The notes beneath the pieces are model-generated. The model worked only from the letters and a program-made list of their open reading frames with translations. It did not search any database and had not been told where the DNA came from. A DNA stretch of 64,000 nt. Source: Merluccius polli (lineage: Eukaryota; Chordata; Actinopteri; Gadiformes; Merlucciidae). The stretch is from NCBI GenBank assembly GCA_030340625.1, contig JAOPHQ010003977.1, forward strand, positions 368,501 to 432,500, written 5' to 3'. This document shows positions 1 through 10,819 of this stretch, piece by piece. Position numbers and translations under genes: made by a program. Each line of letters starts with the position of its first letter. Positions within the stretch are counted from its first letter, which is position 1.

Positions 1-535
1 ATGAGATGGGCACCAGGGGATTTGATGTGTGTGTGTGTGTATGAGGGAGAGAGTGTGAATGTATGTGTGTTTGTTTGTGTGTGTTTGAATGTGTGAATGT
101 GTGTGTGTTTATGTAGGAGAGCGGGTATGTAAGTGTGAATGTGTGTTTGAATGTGTGAATGGTTGTGTGTGTGTGTGTTTATGTAGGAGAGCGGGTATGT
201 GAGTGTGAATGTGTGTGTGGGTGTAAGTGAATGAGTGTGAATGTGTGGGTATGTGTGTAGCTTTGTGTGAATTTGTGGGAGTCAGTGTGAGTGTATGTGT
301 GGGAGTCAGTGTGTGTGTGTGTGTGTGTGTGTGTGAGGGAGAGCAAGTATGTGTGAGTGTGAATGTGTGTGGGTGTGAGTGAATAAGTATGAATATGTGG
401 GTACGTGTATAGGTTTGTGTGTGTGTCTGTATGTGTGTGTGTGTGTGTCTGTGTGGGTGCGTGCATGTGTACATAGGTGTGACTGTGTGCATGTGCAATG
501 CGTGCATGTGTATGTGCATGCATATGTGCGTGTTA
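1..535. repeat. (TG)n-rich low-complexity region
   Basis: Degenerate TG/TGTA/GAATGTG repeats. A unit of about 70 bp containing GTAGGAGAGCGGGTATGT occurs at about 113 and 183, and a related form near 340. The His/Thr-rich minus-strand frames here are translations of the repeat. Confidence 0.9.
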
Positions 536-981
536 TTAAAGGGGGTGATTGAAGTCAGACATTAAAGATACATGAAATAATAAATTACAGTATCCAAATT
601 AAAGAGACTGACAGAGAGATCGACATAATTCATGGTTGACTTAGTGAAACTGGGTGATGGCCTCTCACAGAGAAGCTCTGGGAGAGACTGAAATAGTCAC
701 TTCTGGCCTCATTCAGCCCTCGTCTGATTGGTTAGATCGTCCAATATGCAGGACCATTCCCATTCCATATGAGTTCAAAGTGATCTTCATTGTGGATATG
801 AACGTGAATGTGTCACACAATCAATTAAGACATTTAAATTCAATTCAATTAATCGATCAATTAAAATCAAATCAATAAATCAATCAATCACCTAATCAGC
901 CACATAACTAACCAAACCAAGAAACAAAATATGAACTAATCAATCTATCACTCACAGCAGGTATTACTTATTCAGGAAGTA

Positions 982-983
<2 letters not shown>
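536..983. other. no gene seen
   Basis: AT-rich single-copy-looking sequence. From 838 to 900 there is a degenerate ATCAAT/AATC tandem stretch. The open frame at 654-878 has no recognisable domain and runs into that stretch. Confidence 0.6.

Positions 984-1028
<45 letters not shown>
984..1028. repeat. (GAAA)n microsatellite
   Basis: About eleven GAAA units in tandem on the plus strand. Confidence 0.95.
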
Positions 1029-1029
<1 letters not shown>

Positions 1030-1074
1030 GAAACACAGTAAGCATCACTTCCACAGTGTCTCCTTGTAATATGG

Positions 1075-1475
1075 TGTGTTGTGTGTGTCTCTGGATTAAG
1101 TTTTGTCTGTGTAATAGTGCGTTTTGTGTCTGTCTCTGGATTATGTTGTGTCTCTGTGATAAGTGTGTTTTGTGCTTCTTTTTATAAGATGTTGTGTTTT
1201 CTGTCTCTGTGTAATAGTGTGTTTATCTTTGAAATGTTGTGTGTTGTGTGTCTCTTTGTAACATTGTGTGTTGTGCTTCTATTTGTAATATTGTCTGTCT
1301 CTGTTTTATTGTTTGTTGTCTTGCTCTGTATGATAGTGTATGTCTTTGTAATATTGTGTGTTGTGTGTCTCTTTGTAATATCGTGTTGTGTGCTTCTCTT
1401 TGTAATATTCTGTGTTGTGCTTCTCTTTGTAATATTGTCTGTCTCTTGGTATTATTGTGCATCCTTTTGTAATAT
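1075..1475. repeat. degenerate minisatellite, unit about 27-36 bp
   Basis: Repeats of a TTTGTAATATTGTGTGTTGT-like core followed by GTCTCT or CTTCTCT, about a dozen diverged units. The Cys/Val/Phe-rich plus frame (1081-1617) and the Gln-rich minus frame are by-products of the repeat. Confidence 0.8.
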
Positions 1476-2039
1476 AATACAACCCAGATGTATAGGGGCG
1501 GGTTCCCAGTCTGTTTTAACCTCGTCATCACTAGGCCTCGTTCTCAGGTGTTTGCATGTCAACATACCAGAAGTGAATGGAGTATATCTCCACAACTACA
1601 TGGGCTATAATATGTAATAAAAGAAATATAACATCTGTGAGATTGTTGTGCAAATGAAATAATCATTGTGGACTGGGTCAGAGTGAATAAAGCTAGTGCA
1701 TTATCAGTTAGTAGCCCTATATTACAATAGGGCCATAATGACAATACAAACATGATGAGACTAAAACAGGTAGATATCTCAAGAACCCATTGTTCATTTT
1801 TGACATTTGACCCTCTATTAGGGCAAATAGAATTGAACGACAACAAGCCGAACCATCGCAATTACGTTCACCAGATGGCAATAAATACTGTGTTGTGATT
1901 GGTGAATTATCGTTTATGGTGGATTTATGCGATCAAACACAACCTCGATGACAAAAACAACAAAGGTAAGACATCATTTGTGGTTGTAACTTGAAAACAA
2001 ATTCAAAATGAGGTTAGGAATAGAGTCAGGTGTGGTATG

Positions 2040-2797
2040 GGTGGGATCAGGGGTCATATGCTTTCTTGAAGAGGTGAGTTTTGAGTTGGCTTTTGAATGA
2101 GTTTATTCAGTCTGAGTTTCGGATATTTGGGGGGAGGGAGTTCCAGAGGGTTGGGGCAGCAATGGCAAACGCTCTGTCTCCTAGGGTGCGGTGCTTTGAA
2201 CTTGTGATGGGGGTCAGAAGGTTGGTGTTAGATGATCTGAGTTGGCGAGTGGGGGAGTGACGTTTGAGGAGGTCGGTAAGGTAGGGGGGGGGCAAGGTTA
2301 TTGAGGGCTTTGTAGGTTATGAGCAGGATCTTGAAATTAATTTGGTGCTGTATTGGGAGCCAGTGAAGTTGTTTGAGGATGGGAGTGATGTGTTCTCTAG
2401 AGCGGGTGTGGGTGAGTAATCTGGCAGCAGAGTTCTGAACATATTGGAGTTTGTGGAGGTCAGTGGAGGGGAGGCCGTAGAGAATGCTGTTACAGTAATC
2501 CAGTCTGGAGGTGACAAAGGCATGAATGAGTGTTTCTGCAGTGGAGGGGGAGAGAGTGGGTCGAAGGCATGCAATGTTACGGAGGTGGAAGAAAGATATT
2601 TTGCTGATGTTCTTGATGTGGGATTTGAAGGAGAGAGTGGGATCCAGGATGACTCCAAGGTTTCGGACCAGGGGGGAGCGAGTGACTGTGTGTCCATCAA
2701 TGCATAGTGAGAAGTCTTGGATGGAGGGGAAGCGGGATTTGGTCAAAGAGTGATATGGTCTAGCTTTAATATGATATAAAGTGTGTGGCGATAACAT
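2040..2797 (-). mobile_element. non-LTR retrotransposon (L2/CR1/Rex-like) 3' end, reverse transcriptase C-terminus, frameshifted
   Basis: A minus-strand frame at 2797-2228 (189 codons) shows the C-terminal half of a LINE reverse transcriptase. LGVILD is at residues 47-52, SRLDYCNS at 97-104, YGLP at 107-110, VQNSAARLLT at about 120-129 and LHWLP at 144-148. Reading then shifts frame at a G7 run (plus 2283-2290). It continues in another frame with YLTDLLKRHSPTR, GDRAFAIAAPTLWNSLP and finally THLFKKAYDP near 2046-2070, the usual end of these ORF2 proteins. The endonuclease and palm-core parts are missing, so this is a dead 5'-truncated copy. The family (L2 versus Rex1 or CR1) cannot be fixed without alignment. 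Confidence 0.88.
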
Positions 2798-3440
2798 GAG
2801 GTGAAAAAGATTGCTACTGCTATGAAATACGTAACTCTTGTTACATATTTAGTTTGGGGTTGGAAGTGTCTTTCATTTAGCTAACAATGATTACGATAGA
2901 CTAAAAGTTTTAGGGGTTTCAATGCCTGATGAGGTCTTTGTGGGGGGGTCCCTGGATGAAGACGTTAAATCAGCTCTTCTTCAAAGACAGGTGAGACGTG
3001 ATTCCTTGAGGGCCTCTGTAGTCATACAACAAAGGGTTTGGGAAGAACAAAAAGTCAAAGCTTGTGGTAGTCAAATATCCGTTTCATGTCACCCAATGGT
3101 GCATTTGTCCATAAAGGGCAGATGAGTAAATTAGCAGGATAGTCAGTAAAACCGCCTGTTTATTGCTCAGTTGAAAAAACTAACTACATTTTTACCAAAT
3201 GACAGTAATTTTAAAAAATGATAATTGAAAAGACATTTGAGGGTTGTTGTACGGTTTGAATATTCAACTAAATAATAAGTAAGATAATAAGATGAGAGTT
3301 GATTTATGTTTAGTTTGATATGTATATGTAACTTTTTCTCCGCAGTAACAAAAACAACTGACTGTGTGGCCCCAGTAGCTACATATGAACAATGAATAAT
3401 GAAATATGAACAGTTCACCTGTGGCCTAAATGCACAGTCT
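2798..3440. other. no gene seen
   Basis: AT-rich sequence. The 67-codon plus frame at 2922-3125 matches no domain I recognise and lacks clear splice signals. Confidence 0.5.
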
Positions 3441-3442
3441 CA

Positions 3443-3919
3443 TGCTGCATTCAATTATAACTCGGAGGTCAGAAATTCTGACTTCCTACTAGGAAAAATC
3501 GAATAAAACAGCGCGTCAACTCGGAGTTCCTAATCGCAAACTCGGGTATGATTTCTCAACCCCCAGTTGAGCCTTAACGTCATTTGACGTCATTTCAACA
3601 TGGCCACCCAAATCGTAAACGGTGGGAAAAAATATACATTTAAATGTTTAAAATCCATTGTATGAATTTAAAACACATTTTTGACACATTTTTGATTTAC
3701 AACTTAGTATGCTTTCAGACCAATTCATTAATTCAGACAATTAAACGTTAATGTCCAAATGGACAACATATTCACAAATACGTGTATAATGCTCATACGC
3801 AGATAGCACAACACAAAGTTTAGCATCCATGTTTTTCTGACTTTGTAGCTCAAACGCACAAAGGAGATGACATGTTTCCACTTCCAACTTCCCACCTCCG
3901 ACCGGAAACAAACGCAGCA
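3443..3919. mobile_element. MITE-like element with terminal inverted repeats
   Basis: The left end (TGCTGCATTCAA, then CTCGGAGGTCAGAA) is mirrored by the right end (reverse complement TGCTGCGTTTGT, then GGTCGGAGGTGGGAA). This 'CTCGGA...CTTCC' style of end is a common non-autonomous DNA element type in fish. No transposase frame is present. Confidence 0.6.
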
Positions 3920-3965
3920 TCACACCTTACTCCTGGTCCGCATGGACTGGAATCGCGCGCCCGCT

Positions 3966-4207
3966 TGCGCATAATCAAATGTTTCAAATGGGACTGCTGC
4001 CTTGACATTTTTCTTCTTTTCTACTTTTCTTCTTCTACAAGAGCCAATTAATATGCTCATCGCCACCAAGTGGTCAGGGGTGGGAATTGCAATCTGTCAA
4101 AATGACGGATGGCCCTCAGATTTTTCTGTCACCGTTTTTGTAGAAGAAGAAATGTAGAAAAGAAGAAAAATGTCAACAAACCCACTTGAAACATTTGATT
4201 ACGCGAG
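3966..4207. mobile_element. foldback element, about 65-bp inverted arms
   Basis: The left arm (3973-4040) and right arm (4138-4200) are nearly complementary. AATCAAATGTTTCAA is mirrored by TTGAAACATTTGATT, and TGACATTTTTCTTC by GAAGAAAAATGTCA. Outside the arms GCGCAT and ACGCG extend the match. The loop is about 97 bp. Confidence 0.8.
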
Positions 4208-4290
4208 TAAGGTTGACCTAGAAGCCCCACTATACGCGACTTATCCGCGTGACATCGCGCCGCCTTGAAAACTTGTTTGCTTGGGGGCGT

Positions 4291-4440
4291 GTTGACTAGT
4301 GGATCAACTAGCTCCCACGTGTTGACTAGTGGATCAACTAGCTCCCACGTGTTGACTAGTGGATCAACTAGCTCCCACGTGTTGACTAGTGGATCAACTA
4401 GCTCCCGCATGTTGACTAGTGGATCAACTAGCTCCCGCCC
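4291..4440. repeat. 5 x 30-bp exact tandem array
   Basis: Five units begin at 4291, 4321, 4351, 4381 and 4411. The first 26 bases (GTTGACTAGTGGATCAAC, then TAGCTCCC) are invariant and only the last 4 vary (ACGT x3, GCAT, GCCC). Each unit holds the imperfect palindrome GTTGA/TCAAC around CTAGTGGA. Confidence 0.95.
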
Positions 4441-4583
4441 ACATTGTGGTGATGAATCAGAAGGGTCAACGTCACGCCCACGCCCACGTCTTTTGTTGAT
4501 TGTTGACCGCGTGGATTTGTGCTGCAAGCAATCCCAGCATGCTTTGCACAGCGAATCGCTTGCGTCCCATAGAAAGTGAATGG

Positions 4584-4627
4584 ATATACTGTATATATAT
4601 ATATATATATATATACAGTATACTGTA
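4584..4627. repeat. palindromic (TA)n tract
   Basis: A TA run flanked symmetrically by TATACTGTA and TACAGTATA, so the tract is one extended inverted repeat. Confidence 0.9.
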
Positions 4628-4669
4628 AGCACAGTTCTTAATTTGAGCCAGAACACGCTGGAACATGTT

Positions 4670-4740
4670 CCGGCACCTCCGACGTTGGATCCGGCACCTC
4701 CGACGTTGGATCTGGCACCTCCGACATTGGATCCGGCACC
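4670..4740. repeat. 21-bp tandem repeat, 3.4 copies
   Basis: Unit CCGGCACCTCCGACGTTGGA plus T, at 4670, 4691, 4712 and partly at 4733, with single-base variants. Confidence 0.9.
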
Positions 4741-4744
4741 TTTT

Positions 4745-4925
4745 ATCCCCCCCCCCCCCCCCCTGTCGGTGGCTGTGGTGTGTTACGATTTACGATCGCC
4801 CCCCCCCCGTCGGTCCTCAGTCCGGGGTGTGTTACGATCGCGCACCCCTGCCCCCCCCCCCCCCCGTCTGTCCTTGGTCCGGGATGTGTTACGATGGCGC
4901 ACCCCCCCCCGTCGGTCCTGGCGCA
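4745..4925. repeat. about four C-tract units of roughly 50-60 bp
   Basis: Runs of 8-18 C alternate with GTCGGTCC-type and GGGGTGTGTTACGAT sequence. The minus strand carries several G runs, so G-quadruplex formation is plausible. Confidence 0.75.
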
Positions 4926-5038
4926 CCCCCTCTTTTTTTTGGTGTTCCGGTACCTCTAACCCCGCAATGAGCCGCCGGATCCACACCCCCTCTGCGTTCC
5001 GGGACCTCCCACTTTAAAAATTAAGCACTGTGTAAGCA

Positions 5039-5780
5039 GAACCATCTAAAGATTCTAAGTGGTTACTGTATTCTACAGTAATCACTGTGGAATACATCTA
5101 AACGGTGACATCATCAACGACCCAACTTTCACCCTTTCATCTTACACGAAACTGACCTGCAGCAAATTATCATTAAAACATGTTACACACACACACACAC
5201 AGTGCTACAAACGGCGAGGGAAAACCCCCCTAAAACAAGACTCAGAATAACAAAACAAAGGAATCCCAGCCATTTCCTGCGGGAGCGGGGGAAGTACTGC
5301 GACCGCATGCTCACACATGAAAAGATGATGCGTCCACAGTGGCTCAATGCGTGTGCAGCAGCCCCCCCCCCCTCCAGGGGTGTGCTAGCACGGCAGTGTT
5401 TGATCTTAATATGAGCATAAACCCCCCTGTTTGTGGAGCTCCTGCTGTCACATCTGCTGTTCTAACCATGTGTTGCAACTCCCAGCTATGCGCAGAGCTG
5501 GCTACAGTGCGGCAGAATAACAGACCATAATAATAACAACGGCCACCTTCACGGGCTCACTATGACATGTTCTCGTAGAATAGCGTTCTATAAACACGAT
5601 GCCCCTGTTCAATGTTCTCCGTTCGCGTTTGGATCGCACGTTTAGCCCTGACCCAAATCCATTAATTTCACCCACTCCCCCAACGAATCCAAGGACCAGA
5701 GAACCAGATGGGGGAAGATATGTGTAGAATCTGATGCTTTCACTTCCGATTTGGGCCACATGGTTCTGGACCCCATGCAG
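5039..5780. other. no gene seen
   Basis: Mixed sequence with a short (CA)n at 5182-5200 and a C10 run at about 5362-5371. No splice-bounded coding frame is recognised. Confidence 0.5.
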
Positions 5781-6098
5781 CTCCACGATCCAAGAGCCAA
5801 GTCTGTAATTCAGGTCTCGGTCCCGTCATTCCCCGTACCAGAGATCCCGGGTCGGCAGCACCAGAGGCTGAACCTGTCCACTCAGATATAACGGTCTCTT
5901 GTTCTCCCTCTACACAGAAATGTGTAGGTGTTTAGATTAAACACACTGAATATGTGCATTATAGATTCGCCAACTTATTCCATGCGCTCTGGTTGCCAAA
6001 AATGTCTACCAGCATCTTTGTTCAGAATGTAATATGGCCATCACACATTTTCCACGTTCTTTCTTGCTCTAGGATAGTCTAGTGGTCAGGGCTTTGAC
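5778..6098 (+). repeat. dispersed repeat, copy 0 (partial)
   Basis: AGCTCCACGATCCAAGAG, through AATTCAGGTCTCGGTCCCG, to GTCTACCAGCATCTTTG matches 8660-9140. It ends in a tRNA-like SINE head (TAGTCTAGTGGTCAGGG). It lacks the about 130-bp insertion carried by the copy at 8.9 kb. Confidence 0.7.
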
Positions 6099-7504
6099 TG
6101 CGCTTGAAGGATGGGCCTTTCAAGCAAAAATACTATTCGACATTTACACGGCAGACAAGAGAGAGTCATTGTCAGCCTGTCATACTACAACTCAGTATGT
6201 TTTAGAGGTGCAAGAAATACCCCAAAACTCAACTCACGTAGTCGTTTTGTAGTCTGCGATAGTTTCCACCAATGTAAGCATATCGAAAGTCAGTTTATGT
6301 GCGTCCCATTCACACCTGAGCTCCACTGACCATGCAGTTTTTACACTTCTAAACAGCTTTTTTAAAGTTCCCATTGGGAACATTTTGAAACATGAGAGGT
6401 ATCTGGTTTAATTGTGTTTTACTTGGCTATTGTTTTGGGCAGGGTAGCCTATTTTGTAATTCACCTATTGTGTAGAAATATTGACCAAACAATGGCTCTA
6501 TAGAGGAGTGCTGCTGCCCGACAGTTACACTTGGAAGCCCCGTCTCCTGGGCAGGTAGACACCGCTAGACACACAGGACTCATATTGGGGCGCTTAATCC
6601 AACCATAACATTAGAAGAGAATCAATTTTATTAAATAACGGAGGGATGTTAAACAAATATTCACGCTCCGTAATAAAGCGATCTGAAGCCAGAAGCGAAA
6701 GACACAATCAGCGGTCCAAGTCACCATGGGTCTGTTAGAACCTGACTGGGGATCACCTCTCTATTTGCCCCCGCTTTAACACCATTGCTTTGGCTTTTCA
6801 GTTTTAATCTAACACCACTAGACCCACTGCCGACTGTCCCATTAGTTCCCTGGTTAAGATTGCTTTATTATGGAGCGTGAATATTAAATATCTTTCTAAC
6901 TTTAACTCGGTTTGACGGATTAAAATACGCAACGGATCAATCAACAGTTGTTGACATAAAGTTGTGTTGATTTACATCCTTGTGTTGCATACAATCACGA
7001 CATTCAACTTCATTCGAAACAAGACTGAGTTAAGTTAACAGCTCGTCCAGATATTTTTACAATAATGGTCGAGATTTCACTGTGGCACTTGCCCATCAAG
7101 GTTTTTTTATATGTTGGTCTGTCATTAGATCTAAATACATCACCCCTTAAGCATTAGTTATCTTGTAATAATGATGTTCTCTTTTCCATTATTACTGTCA
7201 TGACATTACAATATGTTAAGCCTCTATATCATGTTTTATTTGGTTATTATAATAAACATTGACTCGGGGCTCTCTGAACAACGATTTGACTGGTCGACTT
7301 TTAGAGTACAGCCCTGCATAAAATCCATAAAAGTTAGACATTTATTGGTTTGAGGTTTATTATTTTTCCTCTCCAGACAGTTGAAAACATTATTGAAGAC
7401 CTATGCAAATAATATTTAATACTTTTTAATGCCTTTTCAGGCCTTAAATTGACATTGCTTAATTCAAGACTTATTCATACCTTTAATACCTCCGTTGGTA
7501 CCCT
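6099..7504. other. no gene; inverted repeat inside
   Basis: AT-rich sequence. Arms at 6646-6682 and 6858-6900 are inverted copies sharing ATTCACGCTCC and TAATAAAGC, which suggests a decayed foldback element of about 255 bp. Nothing else is recognised. Confidence 0.55.
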
Positions 7505-9140
7505 GATAAATGTCCCTTTATTGAAAATAGGTGTCTGGTGAGATGCTTAATAGCAACAAGACTACTTTACTTTAGATGAAATTAATAACAAAATATTCTC
7601 CCAGACAAAACCTTGACATGTCAAGAACAAGTTTATTTATCACACACAGTTATACAAAAACAACTAGTTTATGAAATGCTTTTCTACTGACCAAGCTTTA
7701 TCAAAATATAAACTGTAAATGAAATAGAAATAAAATAAATCTGATAAATAAGATACAGGACACCAAACAACACAAAACAAAGCCCCAGCTATACCAAAGC
7801 ACAAACTTGTAGCTATTTTCTTCAAACAAGAACCAAAGGGAATGTTCCCAGCTTCAGAGAGAGAAACTTAGTGACACAAGTAATGGACGGAGGTCGAGGT
7901 AGGAGCGCCTTGACCACGCAGCAGATAATGAAGGTTAGCCGGGGGTTGGCAGTTGTGGCAGTACAGATGGTAACCTTGGGTTTACCAGGTCAGTGGTTTG
8001 GGAGGACAGTGAGTGGTATAGAGACTGGGGGTGTCGTGGCACCTTATCCTCTGAATTATCAGCACCTCAGCGCCGACCACTCAGGATGGGAATGTCAGAT
8101 TTTCTGGGTCAGATAGTGTGTGTGTGCATGCGTGGGGCTGGCATGGCTGCTTCTTGTGTGGGTGTCAGCAGCTTGCTTCGAGTCGTTTTAACACCAACAA
8201 AAAATAATTTATTATGTGAAGCACGTATTTTTGTTTTGCACCTTTTTGACTGTTGCTTGTATCGAAAGACGCTAAATAGATATTATAAATAAAAATAAAT
8301 ATGAATTTAACTAAAATACATCAATGTCTACGTCCCTTTGGATCTACTCCTTGAAAATGTAAACATATTTTCACTCTGCAAAATTGATTGTGACTCTATA
8401 AAAATTACTTCACATGGAACTTCTTAGCTAAATAACAAATAGACTCAGGCAAGGAAGGTGAAAAAGGAGCAAGCAACAGAATAATTAGAGGAAAATAAAG
8501 AAAGAGATGCAAATAACCATGGGCCAATATTACCCTTGGTTATGAATACTAATGTATTACTTCAAACAAAGTCCTAACTCCCCACAAACTCCTTGCTTCT
8601 CCACTCTGTTGCTCCAAGGAAGAGTGAGAATGTTTTCAACAGCTGGTCAGAATGCTCTTCAGCTCCACAATCCAAGAGACAAGTCTGTAATTCAGGTCTC
8701 GGTCCCGTCATTCCCCGTGGCAGAGATCCTGGGTCAGTACGCACTGAGGCGGCGCCAGAGACCGAACCTATCCACTCAGATAAAACAGCTCACATTCTCC
8801 CTCCACCCAGAAATGTGTACGTGTTTAGATTAAACACACTGAATATGTGCATTATAGAATTGCCAACTCATTTCATGTGCTGTTTGCCAAAAATGTCTAC
8901 CAGCATCTTTCTTCACAAAGTCCATCTTGTTAAATCCTTACTCTACTGATAGCGATTTACTGTTGCACTTTCTTCTAACAAATGTACTTATTGTAAGTCC
9001 CTTTGGACAAAAGTGTCTGCTAAATGCCCTAAATGTAAATGTAAAGTAATGTGGCTGTCACATATTTTCCATGTTCTTTCTTGCTTTACTTTAGGGGCAG
9101 GATAGTGGTCAGGGGTTTGACTTCCAGCCACATGGTTTCA
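7505..9140 (+). repeat. dispersed repeat, copy 1
   Basis: Matches 11800-13135 (copy 2) over its first 1.15 kb and 5778-6098 (copy 0) over its last part. It contains an intact 81-codon frame (7871-8116) that is almost identical in copy 2. I recognise no protein family, and the surrounding repeat nature argues against a conventional gene. Confidence 0.7.
8915..9047 (+). mobile_element. SINE 3' end (V-SINE-like) inserted in copy 1
   Basis: It contains TGTAAGTCCCTTTGGACA and GTCTGCTAAATG, the conserved 3' module of V-SINE-type fish retroposons, followed by a TAAATGTAAATGTAA tail. Copy 0 (5778-6098) lacks it at the equivalent point, so it is a later insertion. Confidence 0.75.
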
Positions 9141-9167
9141 GGTTAAAACCGCATGTCCACAGTTTTT

Positions 9168-9475
9168 TGTTTTATTATTTAGCCATGTAGCAGACACTTT
9201 TATCCAAAGGGATTTGCAGTGAACTCAGATACAGCTCATTAAGGAACAGTTAGGGGTTAGGACATCTTGGTCTTGGATGCCTGCAGGTTCAGGTAATGTC
9301 AACAAACACCAACATCAGGCCAGTGTGCCATACCTGTTGGTGGTTATTGGCTCTTGCCGGATTAAGTTTTATCTTGGCAAACATGTCGAATCGGCGTGGC
9401 ACCTTTAGGCTACAATGGGGATTGGACCCAGAACCTTTACTTGAGGGGCTTTACACCTTCACCACTACACTCACC
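9168..9475 (-). mobile_element. V-SINE-like retroposon, minus orientation, interrupted
   Basis: The left end carries the reversed 3' module (GTAGCAGACACTTTTATCC). The right end carries a reversed tRNA-like head with a B-box-like GGATTGGACCC and CACCACTACACTC. The middle (about 9290-9400) does not fit the SINE and may be a separate insertion. Confidence 0.6.
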
Positions 9476-9599
9476 TGACGCCTGCTGAAGACCTTGTGTA
9501 AAGCATGACTCACCTCATCAATAGTTCCTGAGTCATGCTGCCAGACGTCCACAAGCAATGCACACTTAATCATAAATACCAGGGGAAACTTACATGATA

Positions 9600-9870
9600 A
9601 TGTAAGTATTGTCGTGTGGCCACTGAAAGCTCTTTACAATTCGTGCCTCACATTCACCCATTCATACACCCATTCATACACATTCATACACCGACGGCGT
9701 CAACCGTCGTCGTTTCAACCATGCATGGGAACAGCCAGCTCAGTGGGAGCAGTTAGGGTCAGGTGTTTTACTCAGGGATACGTCGACACTTTGTTAGGAG
9801 GAACCAAGGATCGAACCAACAACATTTAGGTTGTCAGACTACCTGCTCTACCTCCTGTGCTACTGCCATC
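9600..9870 (-). mobile_element. SINE-like dispersed repeat
   Basis: It starts with CATTCACCCATTCATACAC repeats, then GGAGCAGTTAGGGTCAGGTG, then AAGGATCGAACCAACAACA and CTACCTCCTGTGCTACTGCC, the last two resembling reversed tRNA B- and A-box regions. This block is a familiar retroposon in ray-finned fish. Confidence 0.65.
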
Positions 9871-10216
9871 GACATGTCACACAAGCAACGCAACGCTAAG
9901 CTCTAAGCAATGCATAGACATCAATGTTTGAGGTGTTTGTGACATTGACCTTAAAGTTGATATGAAATAGCAAAATAGACACACATTTAAATAACTTCAA
10001 TTAATTAATTAGATGTACCACAATAAAAATCACATTATAAAAGTAAGCCATGGTTAAGAAAATCAATTTATTAATACGTCTTCATGTTTTATTTGAAACC
10101 TAGCGTGCTGCCATCTTTGTTTTTGTCAGGGCTTACATTACTAGAATGGTTGCTCAAATGGTCTTCCACTGAGTACAACCCTGTGCTTCAGACTAGTTCA
10201 CCCGAAGTGTTGATAC

Positions 10217-10600
10217 AATGGAGTTTGAGAGTTTTGATGAGATCGAAAGAAGTGAAAAACCCAATTGCCTATGCTTTTGAGCCAATAAGAGTAAATATAG
10301 TGGTAAGACCTGTTCCCATGGAGTCGGGCGACAGCGGCAAAAGTGAAAGAATGCCTGAACTTGAAACTCAGAGCATTGGGAATAATAAGTGGTGCCGGTG
10401 CGGGGCTTGTATCCCAATGCTATCTCATGTGGAAAATGTGTGCTGCCAAGAGGTCAACCTCGAGCATCTCATACAAGATTGCTGTGTTAAAAGAAGTCCT
10501 ACCTCTTGCACTCCTGTGTTGTCGCAGTTACCGGTGTTACACGGTGTTGGATGTACCGGTTTTATTCACACCGTCCCCACTGTCATTTTGCTATTATTTT
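10217..10600 (+). pseudogene. P2X7 C-terminal (ballast) domain-like remnant
   Basis: The open frame 10084-10815 contains AYAFEPI and then WCRCGACIPMLSHVENVCC at residues 103-121, coding from 10390. The spacing W-C-x-C-G-x-C ... M ... E-x-x-C-C matches the cysteine/zinc cluster of the P2X7 intracellular domain, which is also found in many repeat-borne fish genes. A better start, MEFESFDEIERSEK, lies at 10217 in another frame, so a frameshift near 10260 is likely. Past about 10480 the frame shows no family residues (a Leu/Ile run is at about 10580-10620). I read it as a decayed copy of a multicopy P2X7-like element. It could be an intact small exon of such a gene, but no flanking exons are seen. 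Confidence 0.45.
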
Positions 10601-10819
10601 TAATATTATTATATTTGTCAAATCAAAAGGAGTTGCATTCGCAGAAGTCAAGGAGACAAGGAGACTTTTATTTGTGCTTTTACAGCACCATAGATCTACC
10701 CGGTCCCTCGCTTAGGTTTAACGGGGATAAGATGTGGGTTAGTCTATGGTTAGAGCCATTGACTGTCAGGGTGCTGTGTTTTGCGGCAGTTACACTGGTG
10801 CATGGATGTGTGTAATGCG

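Larger units (their letters stand above)
4621..5038. mobile_element. C-rich foldback element with internal tandem repeats
   Basis: The ends are inverted: GCACAGTTCTTAATTT on the left, and on the right a sequence whose complement reads ACAGTGCTTAATTTTT. Inside are a 21-bp tandem (4670-4740), then about four C-tract units (4745-4925) and a GCCGGATCC-containing right half. No transposase is seen. Confidence 0.55.

Noticed and set aside
7871..8116. 81-codon frame as a genuine gene
   Set aside because: No recognisable domain or partner exons, and it sits inside a repeated sequence. Kept only as a conserved-block finding.
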